Shown piece by piece: positions 25,036 through 37,397 of a DNA stretch of 64,000 nt. Position 1 is the first letter of the stretch. Each line of letters begins with the position of its first letter. The stretch is from Craterostigma plantagineum (lineage: Eukaryota > Streptophyta > Magnoliopsida > Lamiales > Linderniaceae), in contig JAPQWV010000304.1 in assembly GCA_027422505.1 (NCBI GenBank), positions 620,001 to 684,000 of the forward strand, given 5' to 3'. Both the position numbers and the translations under genes were made by a program. The notes beneath the pieces were generated by a model that did not search any database, was not told where the DNA came from, and was given only the letters and a program-made list of their open reading frames with translations.

Positions 25036-26560
25036 TTGCAAGTACCTATAACGTATCGAATCAAACGATATGAATTATTACATATAAAAAGACAAATCCT
25101 CGTCTCTCTCAATCTCTGTTTCGAGCCACGCGCATGTGTTTGTTATATATTAAGTCTATTTTTATGTCGGGAGTATTTTTTCACGGATTTTTTTTTGTTT
25201 TTTACTGATTATCATTCAAGTTAGAATTTATTGTTGTGAATGTCATTCTATTTTATTTTATCCACATTTTGTGCTCCCATTTTTTGTCCGAGGGTTTTAC
25301 TTAGTGAAGAGAAAAGAACATACGTGTATTGTAATAATGGTGGAATTTAGTGGAATCGAAATGGGACAAGCGCAGAATCGGAGCTTCTGTCGCGATGAGG
25401 TGGGCACATGTCACTTCTTTCTTTACCAATCCCTTGTTGTATTTATTGGTTTTGGTTGCACGCATATTATATATATATTTCCTAAATAGTAATATTGTTA
25501 TTATACTTCAAGTGGGGCTGATGCATTTCTCCACAATTATTGAATCATTGAACGGTGATTGGTATGATCATTCCAAATTGCAAGCTTTAACTACTATTCC
25601 TTGGCGTAATTTGTGCACATGCATGGAGTTGTAGTCGGCGCAATCAATTTTTAAGATAATTTGTTGAATATATAATGGTCTTCGCGGTTTTGTTTTGCTG
25701 TATACTTATTCTGTTATATTCTAAAAAATGAACTTTATATATATGGTGATTGGTGGGTCATTTATATTTGTGTGTGACCCGTGATGGTTGGGAAGAAGAC
25801 ACAGCCTTTTGGGGTTTTATTGGGATGTTAAGCTTTCAGTAAAAAAGATTCTATATATATATATATTATATATATAGTAATTAACCTAATGTGGTAAAGG
25901 GGCAAAGGATACGCAGTATTGATATTCTCACCTCAACCTATTAACAAACTTTTCTGCGATTAGCCCATTAATTAATTCTAATTAGGGGGGACATAATCTT
26001 GCTTTTGATGGATTTGATTGGTCTTACAGCATGAATATATTGCATTTTGCCACATGGGGAACACTGCGAAGATTATATGATATATTATGATCATATCATG
26101 TCTAATATATTTATAAGATTCCGTTAGTGATTTCATTACACGTCTTTTTTTTATCTGTAGCTTAACCCTTTTGACGATTCCGATATCGATTTCTGTCGGC
26201 ACAATTAAGCATTAAGGGTTATTAAAAAAGGAACTAAATCCTAGTATTAAAAAAGGCATATAGAATAGAGGCAAAAAAAGGTAATAAAAATACGATCTTT
26301 AATGTGTTTGAACTTGTTTTCTTGTATTAGAAATCTGATTTCGAATTATTCCTTAAGAATTATGTAAGCTGTTATACTATTAGATTTCTTAGCAATAAAA
26401 TAGCCCGTCAGTTACCTTATTGGAAACTATAAATAAGACATTGCAATATGAATCTTACTGAAACTAACCTAACCCCAAAGGCAATACATAATATCGGAGA
26501 ATTAAGTGTACTACAGAATTTTGATTCTGGGCTGTTTATTGTAGTGATCGGACAAAGAAG
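25036..26560. other. Intergenic region between BOP and FIS1
   Basis: Contains the BOP 3' UTR, AT dinucleotide runs near 25852-25880 and the FIS1 upstream region. TATAAATA at 26428-26435, about 126 bp before the FIS1 ATG, is a plausible TATA box. The open frames here are unsupported. Confidence 0.5.
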
Positions 26561-27455
26561 ATGAAGAAGGCTAAGGTTAATGATATTCTCTCGTCTGTGT
26601 GGAATTTCTTCGCCCGCGGCGACGACATCCCTTGGACCACAGCCGATTATGTCAGGGTATGCAATAATATGCCTTAAAAAGATATTATCTTTACTTGTGC
26701 TTATTATTATTATCAGTTGTTTAATAATTAATATATTCTTCTCTGACATCGTAGGATTGCGCAAGAGAATTTGAAGACTCTACAAAGTACGACTGCGAAG
26801 AATGGCAAAGGGAAGCTACAATGCGATTGTCATCGGCCCTTGTTCATTCCAAGGATACCAAGGATTTGGACATGGGAATACATATGCTTGAAAAAGGTAT
26901 ATATGTAATCATCAGTTGCTTAACTGCTTATTGCAAAATATATTCATGTAACTAAATTATTTTATTCCAAGCCAGTTTCGCTTAAGAAGACGACATGTCC
27001 ACTGCAAAGTAGTGAGAAGCTTTATCTTCTTGGCGTTGGACACTACAGAAAAGGAAACTATATTAAGAGCAGACAGCTTATAGACCAATGCTTGAAAGTT
27101 AGTACATTTAAAACACTTCTGATCATATTTGCGCATGAAAGTTCGGAAAACTTAATGTTTTAGTTTGTCGTGTCTCTTTTTGCAAGATTGGACCTTACCA
27201 TAGAAAAGCTCAGACCCTAAAGAAGACTCTCCTAGTTCGAATCGCTAAAGGTACGTTAGACTCCACACTGCCTAATATATAAAGGTTCAAATATCATCCA
27301 TATATCATACAGAAAATAAAGTTTTTGTCTTAATCTTTACAATCAATGTGCAATTTGCAGATGGTGTAATTACTGTTGGCGTTACTACAGCTGCAGTAGG
27401 AATCATAGCACGTGGTATTGCGGTTGCATTTTTTGGCCCTGATGAAAAGAAGTGA
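26561..27455 (+). CDS. FIS1: Mitochondrial fission 1 protein (FIS1-like)
   Basis: FIS1 is a tail-anchored adaptor on mitochondria and peroxisomes that promotes division with dynamin-related proteins. Five exons fit with GT-AG boundaries and matching phases: 26561-26656, 26755-26896, 26976-27097, 27187-27250 and 27361-27455, giving 172 residues. The TPR-like helical bundle is seen in WQREATMRLSSALVHSKDT, then EKLYLLGVGHYRKGNYIKSR. The C-terminus has one hydrophobic anchor (GVITVGVTTAAVGIIARGI) followed by a short charged tail (DEKK). At exon 3 an AG at 26970 would cause a stop, so the AG at 26975 is the working acceptor. The length is close to Arabidopsis FIS1A/B. Confidence 0.88.
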
Positions 27456-27644
27456 TGATAGCTAATCAGCTTTCACCATTTATTTCTATTGAGCTCGAGT
27501 TTCCTTAAGATATATTCTTGACGATATATATGCATATAAGATATTTTGGATATACAAAGATTATTATATTATTCATCACAAGTAACGTACATTACATCCT
27601 TGGTATATGATATGAACAAAACGCATCAGTTTCAATACTGTGTT

Positions 27645-28805
27645 CTATTTATTGTTAGTCCGATAATAAGCCACCGAACTCAGACAACATACGGAGCATC
27701 GAACTAGTCCATTCTCATTGCACTGCGTACACATCTTAACTGACCCTTCTTCTTCTCCGTAAACCTTTCGACTTCCACTGCAATGGCGGCAAGGAAGAAA
27801 CTTCGCATCGCCGCAAATTTCGCAGGCGAACCCAAAATCATCCAAGAGAGGGAAACCAAGCAAGAGCTTCGTCAGTCCTCCGTTTTCGCTGAGCTGCTTT
27901 ATCTCGTCTCCGCCGCCGACGTGTTTTCCCCTGATAAAGACTTGGGGGAGGCTCGCCGTCTTTCCCTTTAGAGCTTCCTTGAGTTCGTTTCTGAAAGATC
28001 GATCCATCGAGACGTCTCTCTCGTCTACGAACACTCTAAATCCTCTGAAGATCGTACGAACAGCGCAGCAATCCTCGTATGTCTTCCTTATGCCTCTCAA
28101 GCTCGTGTAATACAGCACAATCCCATCCTCATAACCCTCTCTCAAGTAAAAGGACTCCTCGCCATCGGAAGCCGTGGATTTCACTTCATTCGACTCTAAA
28201 GAATCGAACTTTATGGAATTTGAGATGCTATTCTCAGCAGATGAAGACTTGGCATTTGTTAACTCGAGCTTTTCGAATCGATTCTGTTCTCCTGAAATAA
28301 ACAGATTTCGTTGTCTGGGCGGCATCAGTAGATTGCAGCCCACTTTCGAAAGCGAATATTCCTCAGACAAGTGCTGCCATAAAGGCTTACGCTCCACGAA
28401 TTCAGAGGACTTCTTCACCGTTTGAAACCCATCGATGTCGTCCTCAGCGAGCCCATCCATGAGCTCCCACGTATCGATTACAGAGTCTGGCGATAAAGGG
28501 TCCTCGGAGTCGTCGAAATCTTCGACGTTCTTCTTCTGGGAAGATTGGTCGTTAGAACTAGAGTCTGAGTGGTGACGATCGACCAACGCAAGCGAACCAT
28601 ATGTGGTTGAATTGAGGGAAACGTAGTGACTGGAGTCCCCTTTTCTCGCCGGAGGGTGGTGCACTAACGCCGTCGGCAGGGACAGCGTTCTTGAAACAGG
28701 CGTTGTCGAAGAAGGGTCGGAAAACGAGTGGTACGAAGGCGAATTTGAGGTGGGATTTCGTTGTTCATTGATAAAATGAGAAGGGCGAGAAGTTGAGCAT
28801 CCCAT
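27645..28805 (-). CDS. Glutaredoxin-domain protein with C-terminal CxxC zinc ribbon
   Basis: Intronless gene for 386 residues, in the plant family of At5g39865/At3g28850-like proteins. The start MGCSTS fits N-myristoylation (Gly2) and palmitoylation (Cys3), suggesting membrane attachment. The N-terminal half is serine-rich and probably disordered. The glutaredoxin-like domain starts near residue 227 (GIVLYYTSLRGIRKT, later SLPQVFIRGKHVGG with the cis-Pro and GG motifs). The CPYC active site is replaced by SLRG, so classic thiol-disulfide activity is unlikely. Residues about 328-378 hold four CxxC pairs (CEIC, CRHC, CTQC, CSVC). The substrate is unknown. Confidence 0.88.
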   Translation of the reverse strand: MGCSTSRPSHFINEQRNPTSNSPSYHSFSDPSSTTPVSRTLSLPTALVHHPPARKGDSSHYVSLNSTTYGSLALVDRHHSDSSSNDQSSQKKNVEDFDDSEDPLSPDSVIDTWELMDGLAEDDIDGFQTVKKSSEFVERKPLWQHLSEEYSLSKVGCNLLMPPRQRNLFISGEQNRFEKLELTNAKSSSAENSISNSIKFDSLESNEVKSTASDGEESFYLREGYEDGIVLYYTSLRGIRKTYEDCCAVRTIFRGFRVFVDERDVSMDRSFRNELKEALKGKTASLPQVFIRGKHVGGGDEIKQLSENGGLTKLLLGFPLLDDFGFACEICGDAKFLPCRHCSGSRKVYGEEEGSVKMCTQCNENGLVRCSVCCLSSVAYYRTNNK

Positions 28806-29756
28806 TCGATGATTTCAATCTTTTTTTTTTTATAATCTTCTTCCTCAGACACTACTCTTGAAACTACTGTGAAAGGAGATATCCCGAAATATTGCAACTT
28901 CGTGTAATGAGCTGTGAAGACCAAGAAAGGAAGTGTTGGTTGAAATCAAAGGGTGTCAAAGAAGTGAAGGGAGAAAGCTGTGAGTGATATGTAGTATGGT
29001 GATAATTAGAGGTGGAGATAAGTAACCTCCTTAAGAAGGCAAAAGGCCTTTCAATGCCCCATTTGAAGTTGATTTTGAGCTCTTTTGTGGTTCAAGGCTA
29101 TGGCTATATGAAGAGAAAGAATGTGAATTGAAGGAGTTTCGGAGAATTCAAATCATGGGGCCAGAGCAGGTACTATCTTTTCAACGTAAATGATATGTGG
29201 GGTAACCCAGCAAAAGTTGTATTAAGATCTCTGAGATAAACTGATTATATAGCTGGAATATTCTCATATCATGGCAATCTTTTTCTCCACCGACGGCATT
29301 TTTTATCATTGAATGATCCAAAATTCAGAGAATCGGACATAACATAACTGTTACATACATTAAACTTGGTCAGCCCATTTGCCAATCTGTTGGTGGACTT
29401 GCATTCCCAGGCTCCAAAACCAGGATTGCAAACACTTTCCGCGCGGGAAAATTTTGGATCAAGAAATTAATATTTGAATCGGGTTTTCTTTTATTATGCT
29501 TTAAAGACCTTATGGATAATCATGGCATATAAAAGGAATGCAAAGCTTTTACCAGCGAAGGCCTTATCTAGTTTTTTCTGATTCAGCTGTAACGTAATAG
29601 AGGGGAATATTTACCATAATTAGCTATGGATAATCTCTTACTAGATACTATAATGCCGCTGATTAAGTCAGACTACGTTCGACGATAACTAATATATATG
29701 AATGCAGTGCTTATCCCTTTTCTTCATCAGCCTTCAAACGCATTTGAGTATTGGCA
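28806..29756. other. Divergent intergenic region between the GRX-domain gene and CBL
   Basis: The region should hold both promoters: the minus-strand GRX gene on the left and CBL on the right. An 11-T tract directly precedes the GRX start on the plus strand (about 28821-28831). No other gene or element terminus was found. Confidence 0.45.
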
Positions 29757-32700
29757 ATGGCGACCTCATATTTGACTCTAAGAGCATCACCTTTTGCCTC
29801 TCTATCAGCGAACAAGCTAGACCAACAGGTAAGTCTTGTTTCTTGACTATTGCATGTAAATGTATTCCGACGAAGCTGATTTCTCGCATGGTTCGCCGTC
29901 GCGGATGCGAACGTTGATGCGGATACGAGCGATACGGATACGGTGCATTATCGCGGCGCGGTCGCGGACGATACGCAATTTTTTTGTGAAAAAAGTGTAA
30001 ATTATATAAGTTTTCTTGCAATTATACAATATAGTATTTATAAAAATGCAAAAAGTACATGTTAAGGCTATATATTACATATATATAAAGGTTTTCTACA
30101 AATATTTAATTCTATGAAGAGTGGCGTGGCGGTACAGAGTCATCAGTATCTTAATTGTATGGAGAATTTGGAGAAAATATTTTACAATTAATTGTTGTGT
30201 GCTTATAGGAATAAAATATAAATATTTTAAATGATAGATTTGAACATGCCATTATAATAATCCCATAATTATAATAATCCCACAATTATATCTAGTTAAG
30301 ATTTGTCGCGCAATTTTTTTTTAAAAAAAAATTACCTATAACAAATTATAGATGGCATATATTTTTTTCATAACCATTATCTATCAAATATGGAATAAAT
30401 ATCTTTAATTTAAAAACATGTTTCTTCAGATTATTTTAGATATTTTCGATTAAGATTAACTAAAATTGTCTTGGACTTTTAGATCTTATTGAATAAGTAT
30501 TTTTAACATTAATTGTAAGCCTCAATGAAAGACAAGCCCAACAAAAATAAGCCCAAATAATCACCGTTCATCATCTTCCCCACGGCATCTTACTCAAAAT
30601 TTCCTCCGATTTCCACCGTTTTCCTCCCATTAATCCGATATATCGGCCGCGACGTTTTGACTCGGCCGAGAACTCGCCGCGACACTGAGATTTCGCCCGC
30701 CGATCCCCCATCGATGCGGCCGCGACGGCGAACCATGATTTCTCGGCGTAATTAATTTGCTTTCAGGTGTTTTTTATGCGTTTATGGGTTTTGTTTGATC
30801 TGTGAAAAAGATTTCAGTTTTCAGGAAAGTTTCAGTCCTTTTAGGCTCTCTAGAGTCCCAAACTGATGCAAAACGTTATATGTATTCAGGGATTTTCAAG
30901 GATCCCACTTTACGATTTGAGGACGGCTTCTTGCATGAGATGGAATAGTTCTTCGAATCGCAAGAAAATAATACTGAACTGCTTGATAGAGAACGCTACG
31001 GACTTGAGCACGTTGCCACTGGTCGATGATGCTTTCGAGCATTCGCTTGGTAAATTTTCTTCGGCTGCGATGATTTACGTTGTTCTTCTGCATTCAGAAG
31101 GTATTTTTCTAACTACGATTTTCAGAAACGGAGTTACTACACTTTGAAGACCGGGAGAAGCTTCCGAGCATTTCAACGATGCTGATCAGTTTCGGCAACG
31201 AATTCGATCCTTACAGCGCTGCAAGCACCCCTCTTTATCAGACAGCAACTTTCAAGCAGGTGGTTTCCCATTTTCTTTCTCTACGTGCCCTTTCCGTTCG
31301 AACCGTTGCTCAACTTTATTACTTCTCTGCCGAACGACGAACAGCCTTCTGCAACGGAATACGGCACTTACGATTACACAAGGAGTGGAAATCCAACTCG
31401 AGACGCACTCGAAAGGTCTCTACATAGTTCCTCAGACTAACGTTTTCTTCGACTGCTTTTTCACCTGATACTACCTTTATCGATCTTCTCAGGCTCCTCG
31501 CCAAGCTCGACAAGGCTGACCGTGCGCTGTGCTTTACTAGCGGGATGGCTGCTCTTTCGGCCGTTGCTCATCTTCTTGCCCCAGGCAAGCTGCCTACTCT
31601 TATCCTCCATGATATTCTCCAAGAAATAGCTAGTTGCTATCTAGTTTTTAACTAAATATCGAAGGGCTACTTCCCACGTGTGTGCTCAGGGAAGGAGATA
31701 GTGGCTGGCGATGACATGTACGGTGGCTCCGATCGTTTGCTGTCGACGATCATTCCAAGATTGGGAGTGACCGTTAAGTTAGTGTCTTGACGAAATTTCG
31801 CTTGGAAACGTTTGTAACCGTCCGACGTTATAATCTTATCCTGCTACCGCACACTTTTCAGGCGAGTGGATGCTACGAATTTGGAAAGAGTTGAATCAGC
31901 CATTGGTCCGTCGACGAAGCTCGTGTGGTTGGAGAGCCCGACTAATCCACGCCAACGAATTTGCGACATTCGCGTGAGTTTTTTCTTTTCTTTTTCTGAA
32001 TGGTTATTACAACAAGTCGAAGATTGCTGCGACGAGAGACTTCTTTCCCTTTTTTTTTTGTCTGAATTCAGAAAATATCTGAGATGGCTCACTCTCACGG
32101 GGCTATCGTGCTCGTGGACAACAGCATTATGTCGCCCGTTCTGTGCTCGCCGTTGGAATTGGGGGCCGGTAATGTAATATAAATCCAAAGATAGGATTTT
32201 GTCGGTGAAATTTCAGGCAGCTACTGAAAAATCTGTTGCTATTTCGATTTTCTTTCTCTGTAATGGCAGATGTTGTGATGAATTCAGCTACCAAGTTCAT
32301 ATCTGGGCACAGCGATCTCATGGCAGGCGTCCTCACCATCAGAGGCGAAAGGTGGAGCAAATAGACGACGTTCTAACACTTTTTAGCTTCTGATATTTCC
32401 TTACCATGATCGTAAATGTATTTTTTTTTTCAGCTTGGCGAAAGATCTCTATTGCCTGCAAAACGCAGAGGGCTCGGGCTTAGCTCCTTTCGACTCTTGG
32501 CTTTGTTTGAGAGGAATCAAAACCATGGCTTTACGAGTGGAGAAGCAGCAGGTTTTTCTTCTTCTTCCTGTCATCCTCGTCTTCTGTAAAAACATGAAAC
32601 ATTATAATACATGATCATTTTCGAACGAATGATCAGGAAAATGCACAAAAGATAGCTGAGTTCCTCGCATCTCATCCTCGGGTGAAGAACGTCAACTACG

Positions 32701-33180
32701 CTGGTCTCCCAGACCATCCCGGTCGATCCCTGCATTATTCTCAGGTCTAAAAATTTTAGTCAAGAAAAGTAATTTGTCCTTCAGATAAAAGTTCTTTCTT
32801 TCATGGGACATTTGTTTTATTTCAGGCAAAAGGTGCAGGATCTGTGCTGAGTTTCTTCACAGGCTCCTTACCACTGTCCAAGCATGTAGCTGAGACAACA
32901 AAGTATTTCAGCATAACTGTTAGCTTTGGTAAAATCCCACCATTCATTCACTCATTCCTCGTACTATTATTACACCATCATCCCTGGCTTATTTCGAATG
33001 GCAGGGAGCGTAAAATCCCTCATCAGCTTGCCCTGTTTCATGTCTCACGCGACCATTCCCGCCCCCGTGAGAAAAGCCAGGGGTTTAACGGAGGATCTTG
33101 TTCGAATTTCTGTGGGGATCGAAGATGTCAATGACCTTATTGAAGATTTAGACTATGCCCTCAGAACTGGGCCAGCTTGA
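29757..33180 (+). CDS. CBL: Cystathionine beta-lyase, chloroplast precursor
   Basis: This PLP enzyme splits cystathionine to homocysteine, pyruvate and ammonia in plastid methionine synthesis. Thirteen exons are inferred: 29757-29828, 30890-31049, 31126-31259, 31345-31415, 31493-31584, 31690-31777, 31862-31973, 32072-32168, 32270-32351, 32434-32551, 32637-32744, 32826-32928 and 33005-33180. All phases agree, giving about 470 residues. Exon 1 ([20 protein letters not shown]) is a typical transit-peptide start and is separated from exon 2 by an intron holding a hAT element. Key motifs are [36 protein letters not shown] and [12 protein letters not shown], whose Lys is the PLP site. Intron 5 begins with GC rather than GT (CCAG/GCAAGC at 31585). 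An ATG at 30866 is open but lies in intron 1 under this model. Confidence 0.9.
29887..30737. mobile_element. hAT-type non-autonomous element in CBL intron 1
   Basis: The 851-bp element starts CATGGTTCGCCGTCGCGG and ends with the exact inverse CCGCGACGGCGAACCATG. The perfect 8-bp TSD ATTTCTCG is at 29879-29886 and 30738-30745. An 8-bp TSD with CA...TG ends fits the hAT superfamily. GC-rich termini flank an AT-rich core without a transposase. It accounts for most of CBL intron 1 (29829-30889). Confidence 0.88.
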
Positions 33181-33608
33181 GTTTGCTTGCGAGACTTATC
33201 ACTGCTACTCATCTCATCTATTTAATTCGAACTTCTCCGTGGATGAAAAATTCAATCTTTTTACGCAAATGTGTTTGGGGTGCTCCTATGTTGCAAAAAA
33301 CGAATGAAATGGACAAACCAACTTGAGAGAGAAAGAAAAAAGCTATGCTTCCACCAATAAATATCTGATTGTTGATAGAATAGAGCGGCATTTTGTAACA
33401 CCATTATTACCAAACCCAATGAATCTCCGAAACCATTAAGTTCCTATAAGTTCTGGAAAAACTATTTACAGGATATCCAAGCCCCTGCAACTAAATGGCG
33501 ATGCAAATATATAACCAGTCAGATAAAAAACAAGGCAGCTCAAGTTCGTTGGAAGGTTAGCATGGATAGAGAGGATTTTGGTTTTACCTTCATGTACTAT
33601 CTATACTT
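33181..33608. other. Shared 3' region between convergent genes
   Basis: CBL (plus) and the A_thal_3526 gene (minus) end toward each other here, so both 3' UTRs are expected. No gene is seen. Confidence 0.5.
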
Positions 33609-35089
33609 CTAATCGCTGCTAAAATAATCCAAACCAAAGGCCTCTGAAATAGTGTCCAGCCTCCTAACATCTGATATGGTATAAACAACGAGCTTTTCTC
33701 AGAATTTCACCATGAAGGGAAAAAGATTTCACTGAGCTTTTTACCTTGCTGATCTCCAGTTGGATTAGGTGCCAGGAAATTCGCATCTGTTCCAAGGAAT
33801 GGTGATTTGGAATAGCTCTCGAGTATATCTATAAGGACAAACATAATAGTTGATTGACCTTAGTCGTCAGCTTTAGAAAAAGGACATCGTTTCTATAGGA
33901 GAAGGGAATGTGACCAAACCATTGCTGTTAGAAAAATCAGCTGTCAAGTCAGATAAGCTGAAGTTTCGAGGTATCTGACCCAAGAATCCAATGGAGCTTG
34001 CCTCAGGGTCCAAAATAGTCCCGCCCAACGCCTGTGAAGTGGGCTCTGCACCGTGAAATGGAGATATCGATCCTTCTCCAAATTCACTTGGATGTTCTAG
34101 AAGATTGTTATCAGAACCAAACATCGTCGAAGGATCATTCACATAGCCTTCTTCAGCTTTAGCAGAGTTTCCATTCATTCCTTGCATCATTTGTAAATTT
34201 GAGTTCTGAGCCAATACCATGTTTGGCGGCACATTGACTGGTCCTGGTTGATTTTGCATGTCGACTCCCGTTTGCGAGAATGGTTGCACGGTGAATGAGC
34301 CATTTGTGAAAGCATTGGGTATCGAAATATTAGGTCGGTGCATATCGTTGGGCTTCATATATGGTCCAGCTGGCTGTGGAGCTTGGTAAGCAAAGGTGTT
34401 TTGAACTGCGAAGTTGTAAACAACCATTACTTCCTCAACCACACTATTTAACATACGCCAAAATGATTGATTAAAGCATTTATGAGGGAGAAAGAAATAT
34501 TACTTGAATTCTGGGATGGCATAGGAGCGGAAACAACCTCATGGCGCATCAGCTCAACCTGTCTCTCAAGCAACTGATTGAATCGCTGTATCTGATCCTT
34601 CACTATCAGCCTCAGATGATATGCTCTGAAAAACTCCTGATTTTCAGCTTCAAGTTTTTGCCACACTAGAACATAATACATTGGATGAGTTACGGATTGG
34701 GTGTTTTTACATACATTTTCTATGCGATATCTATAGAAATTACCAAGTTCAGTGAAGCCAGGCTCGATCTTCGCATACTGTAGAAGAGTAGTAACAACTT
34801 CTCTCTGGCTCATGTAAAGCTGAAGGCATCTTTCAATAAGATTTTGAACCTGGGAAATTAAAGGAGCGGATCGATTTATCCCAAAACAAGATATTAGATG
34901 TAAACCAAAATAAAAGTATTGAAACACGTGTCATTCAACTGTAACAGAAAACGAACTCATACATTAAATTAAACGATTCAAAACGGTCATAACTAACCAC
35001 CGAAACGAGAAAGACGTATCCAACAAAATCAGGAGACTTACCGACTGAATATCCTGAAGGGTGACTTTTCTAACTTCTCCACTCGACAT
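33609..35089 (-). CDS. Plant-specific A_thal_3526 (TIGR01589) domain protein
   Basis: Six exons read on the minus strand: 35089-35042, 34849-34744, 34665-34504, 34405-33920, 33828-33745 and 33670-33609, giving 315 residues with consistent phases. The N-terminus MSSGEVRKVTLQDIQS leads into the conserved plant domain with VQNLIERCLQLYMSQREVV, then FTELVWQKLEAENQEFFRAY and IQRFNQLLERQVELM. The rest is Asn/Pro/Gln-rich and probably disordered, with a conserved-looking PRNFSLSDLTADF motif and a short end LDTISEAFGLDYF. Aromatic-acidic motifs in disordered sequence can be activation-like, but no function is established to my knowledge. A leader intron is likely (donor AAG/GTTAGT near 35757 on minus). 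The longer open frames at 34454 and 34927 run through introns. Confidence 0.82.
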
Positions 35090-36112
35090 TGTTTATATTC
35101 CCCACAAGATACTCAAAGTTTATTTGTCAACTAAATTATCATGCCGGAAATTTGGAACTCCATACTTCTCGATCCAAATATGCAAACAAAGTACCTACAA
35201 TGATCAATAATCAGTCCAAGAATTTGATCACAAAACATACATGTCCAAAACCACCAAAAATTTACAAAAGCATCTCAAAGTTTTCCAACTTTCTTATTGA
35301 ATATTGACTAAGCCTGTCATCTTTAGCACCTGGTAAGTTTCGACCAAGGACAACTTCTGAGGAACAATGGTGGCTATGGCAAAAGGGGTATTTACCATCA
35401 CAAATCTCAATAAACTGTATAGAAAATACACATAATTCAACGAAAATTCATAAATTCACACAGATGAACCAAAAACAACAGCGCCAATCTTTTCTCTTAT
35501 CATTCCACCAATGCACAGCAGCCTTAATTGCTTAAAAACCCTACCTCAGACAAGAACGGAAAATTTAGAACAAAGGATTGAACCCCATAATAAATAAACG
35601 GCAAAGGGGGGATGGGAACATATGGATCACGCCAGGGCATCACCGAATAAACCGCATGCACAATTCGCCAGCTCGAATATGAAAATCTAGCTCACATAAA
35701 AGAAAATGCATAAGGCAGACAACTTTTGCAAAATCGAATGAAGTGAGAGTATACTAACCTTAAATCTGCAGTCTATTTATGCTTTTGTTCCTCAATTTCG
35801 CAGCTCCCTTAGCTCAAGATAAAAGAGAATATTTTTCTGGGGAGGCAAAAATGTAATGGGCTCCTACAAGCGACTGTTGTATTATATTTATTATTTACTT
35901 CTCCAAAATAAATTAAAAAAAAAAAAAAGTTGTATTTTGTTTCTCTATTTACAGTAACATATTTTTTAGCACCACATTAGCGTACAGTTAATAAAAGCGT
36001 AAGGTACAACTCGTTGGCCTCCAATAGTGCATAGGCATACTTCCTTTTTTCTTTTAATACTTCTAATTCCTTGTAATTAATAATTCGCACCAAATTACGG
36101 CGGACAAAAACG
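35090..36112. other. Divergent promoter region between the A_thal_3526 gene and SSL-1
   Basis: Includes the presumed 5' UTR and leader intron of the minus-strand gene (to about 35830) and the upstream region of SSL-1. No supported coding region is present; the 35089-35307 plus frame is antisense to the leader. Confidence 0.5.
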
Positions 36113-37397
36113 ATGAACTCCAAGCAAGCTATCTTCAGTGTACTCACGCCACCAATCCTCGCCGTGTTGATCGCCGTCGCCACCACCGGCGTATTCACTC
36201 CGAAGCAGTTGATGGGTTCCCTCGACGTACTCTCAGCGGCGGAGGTAGTACACTTGTCGGGCGCCGTCGGCCCGGAGAGCCTGGTATTCGATCCCAACGG
36301 CGGGGGACCGTACAGCGGAGTCGCCGACGGCCGGATTATGAAATGGGTCGGCGGAGAATGGGTGGAATTCGCCGTCACTTCATCAAACAGGTGAGCCTAT
36401 TCAATTCATTCCATTGCTTGCTTTTGCAGCGTCTGTTATAAAGATCCTTTCTATGTTGAGCTGACAAAAACTATTCGATCAATGTCCTAAAAGAGAGGGA
36501 TGCTCTCATTCGTTCAATCCATCAATGGAGCACATATGTGGAAGGCCATTGGGACTCAGATTTCACCAAAAAACTGGGAATCTTTACATCGCTGACGCTT
36601 ATTTAGGCCTTCAAGTAGTTGGTCCTAACGGTGGAATAGCCACACAGCTAGTAACCGAAGTCGAAGGCTCGCCTTTGCTCTTCACCAACGATATGGACAT
36701 CGATGAAGTGAACGACACGATATATTTCACAGATTCCAGCGAACAGTTTCACCGAAGGTGCTTTATTACATAAAGAATCCCTCTTACTGTAACAGATACA
36801 TAGTATGAGTACCTGTCTGTGACCCTTTGTGATTTGTGTCGAAAGGGATTTCATTCGATCGATTTTTTCGATGGACAAAACTGGGAAACTGATGAAGTAT
36901 GACATTTCGAGCAAACAAGTGACTGTTCTATTACATGGCCTGGCATTCGCCAATGGCGTCTCCCTAAGTAAAGGTGGCTCCTTTTTATTAGTAGCACAGA
37001 GCACGGCGTGTAGCATTCTCAGGTTTTGGCTCAGAGGCCCTAATGCTGGAAAATACGAAACTTTCGCCGAACTCCCGGGACTTCCAGACAACTGTGAGAT
37101 TTTTGGGTCGCTCTTCACTCAAAGGCTGGGTTTCTTACGAAATTGGCTATTTCTTACACTTGGCTTGGGAATTCTCTGCTGAAGATGCCTTTCAGTTTCA
37201 AGCAGCTGCACTATTTTCTCGTCGGGGGGAAACCTCATGCGACTGTGATTAAGCTAAGCAACGAAGGTAAGGTTTTGCAGGTCTTGGAAGATGTTGAGGG
37301 TAAGAGTTTGAGGTTCATCAGTGAAGTTGAGGAGAGAAGTGGCAAGCTTTGGCTTGGATCCGTGCTGATGCCGTACGTTGGAGTTTACACGTTGTAA
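36113..37397 (+). CDS. Strictosidine-synthase-like protein 1 (SSL-1), one frameshift
   Basis: SSL proteins form six-bladed beta-propellers of the strictosidine synthase/paraoxonase superfamily; plant SSLs usually lack true synthase activity and their substrates are mostly unknown. Exons are 36113-36390, 36494-36757 and 36846-37397. The N-terminus has a signal/anchor helix, followed by GPESLVFDPNGGGPYSGVAD, EHICGRPLGL, YIADAYLGLQVVGPNGG and YFTDSS. After LPGLPDN at about 37092 the frame breaks: FWVALHSKAGFL and the conserved C-terminus (KQLHYFLVGGKPHATVIKL) read one phase over. Exon 3 is one base short of keeping phase, and the break sits at a T run (37100-37104). About five residues are also missing there compared with SSL-2. 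It is either a consensus error or a young pseudogene. Confidence 0.82.

Noticed and set aside
30866..30889. ATG at 30866 as the CBL start codon
   Set aside because: A typical transit-peptide exon at 29757-29828 with a strong GTAAGT donor joins in phase to 30890, giving the family length. The 30866 ATG then lies in intron 1.
36648..37118. 156-residue minus-strand frame opposite SSL-1
   Set aside because: It is the antisense shadow of conserved SSL exons.
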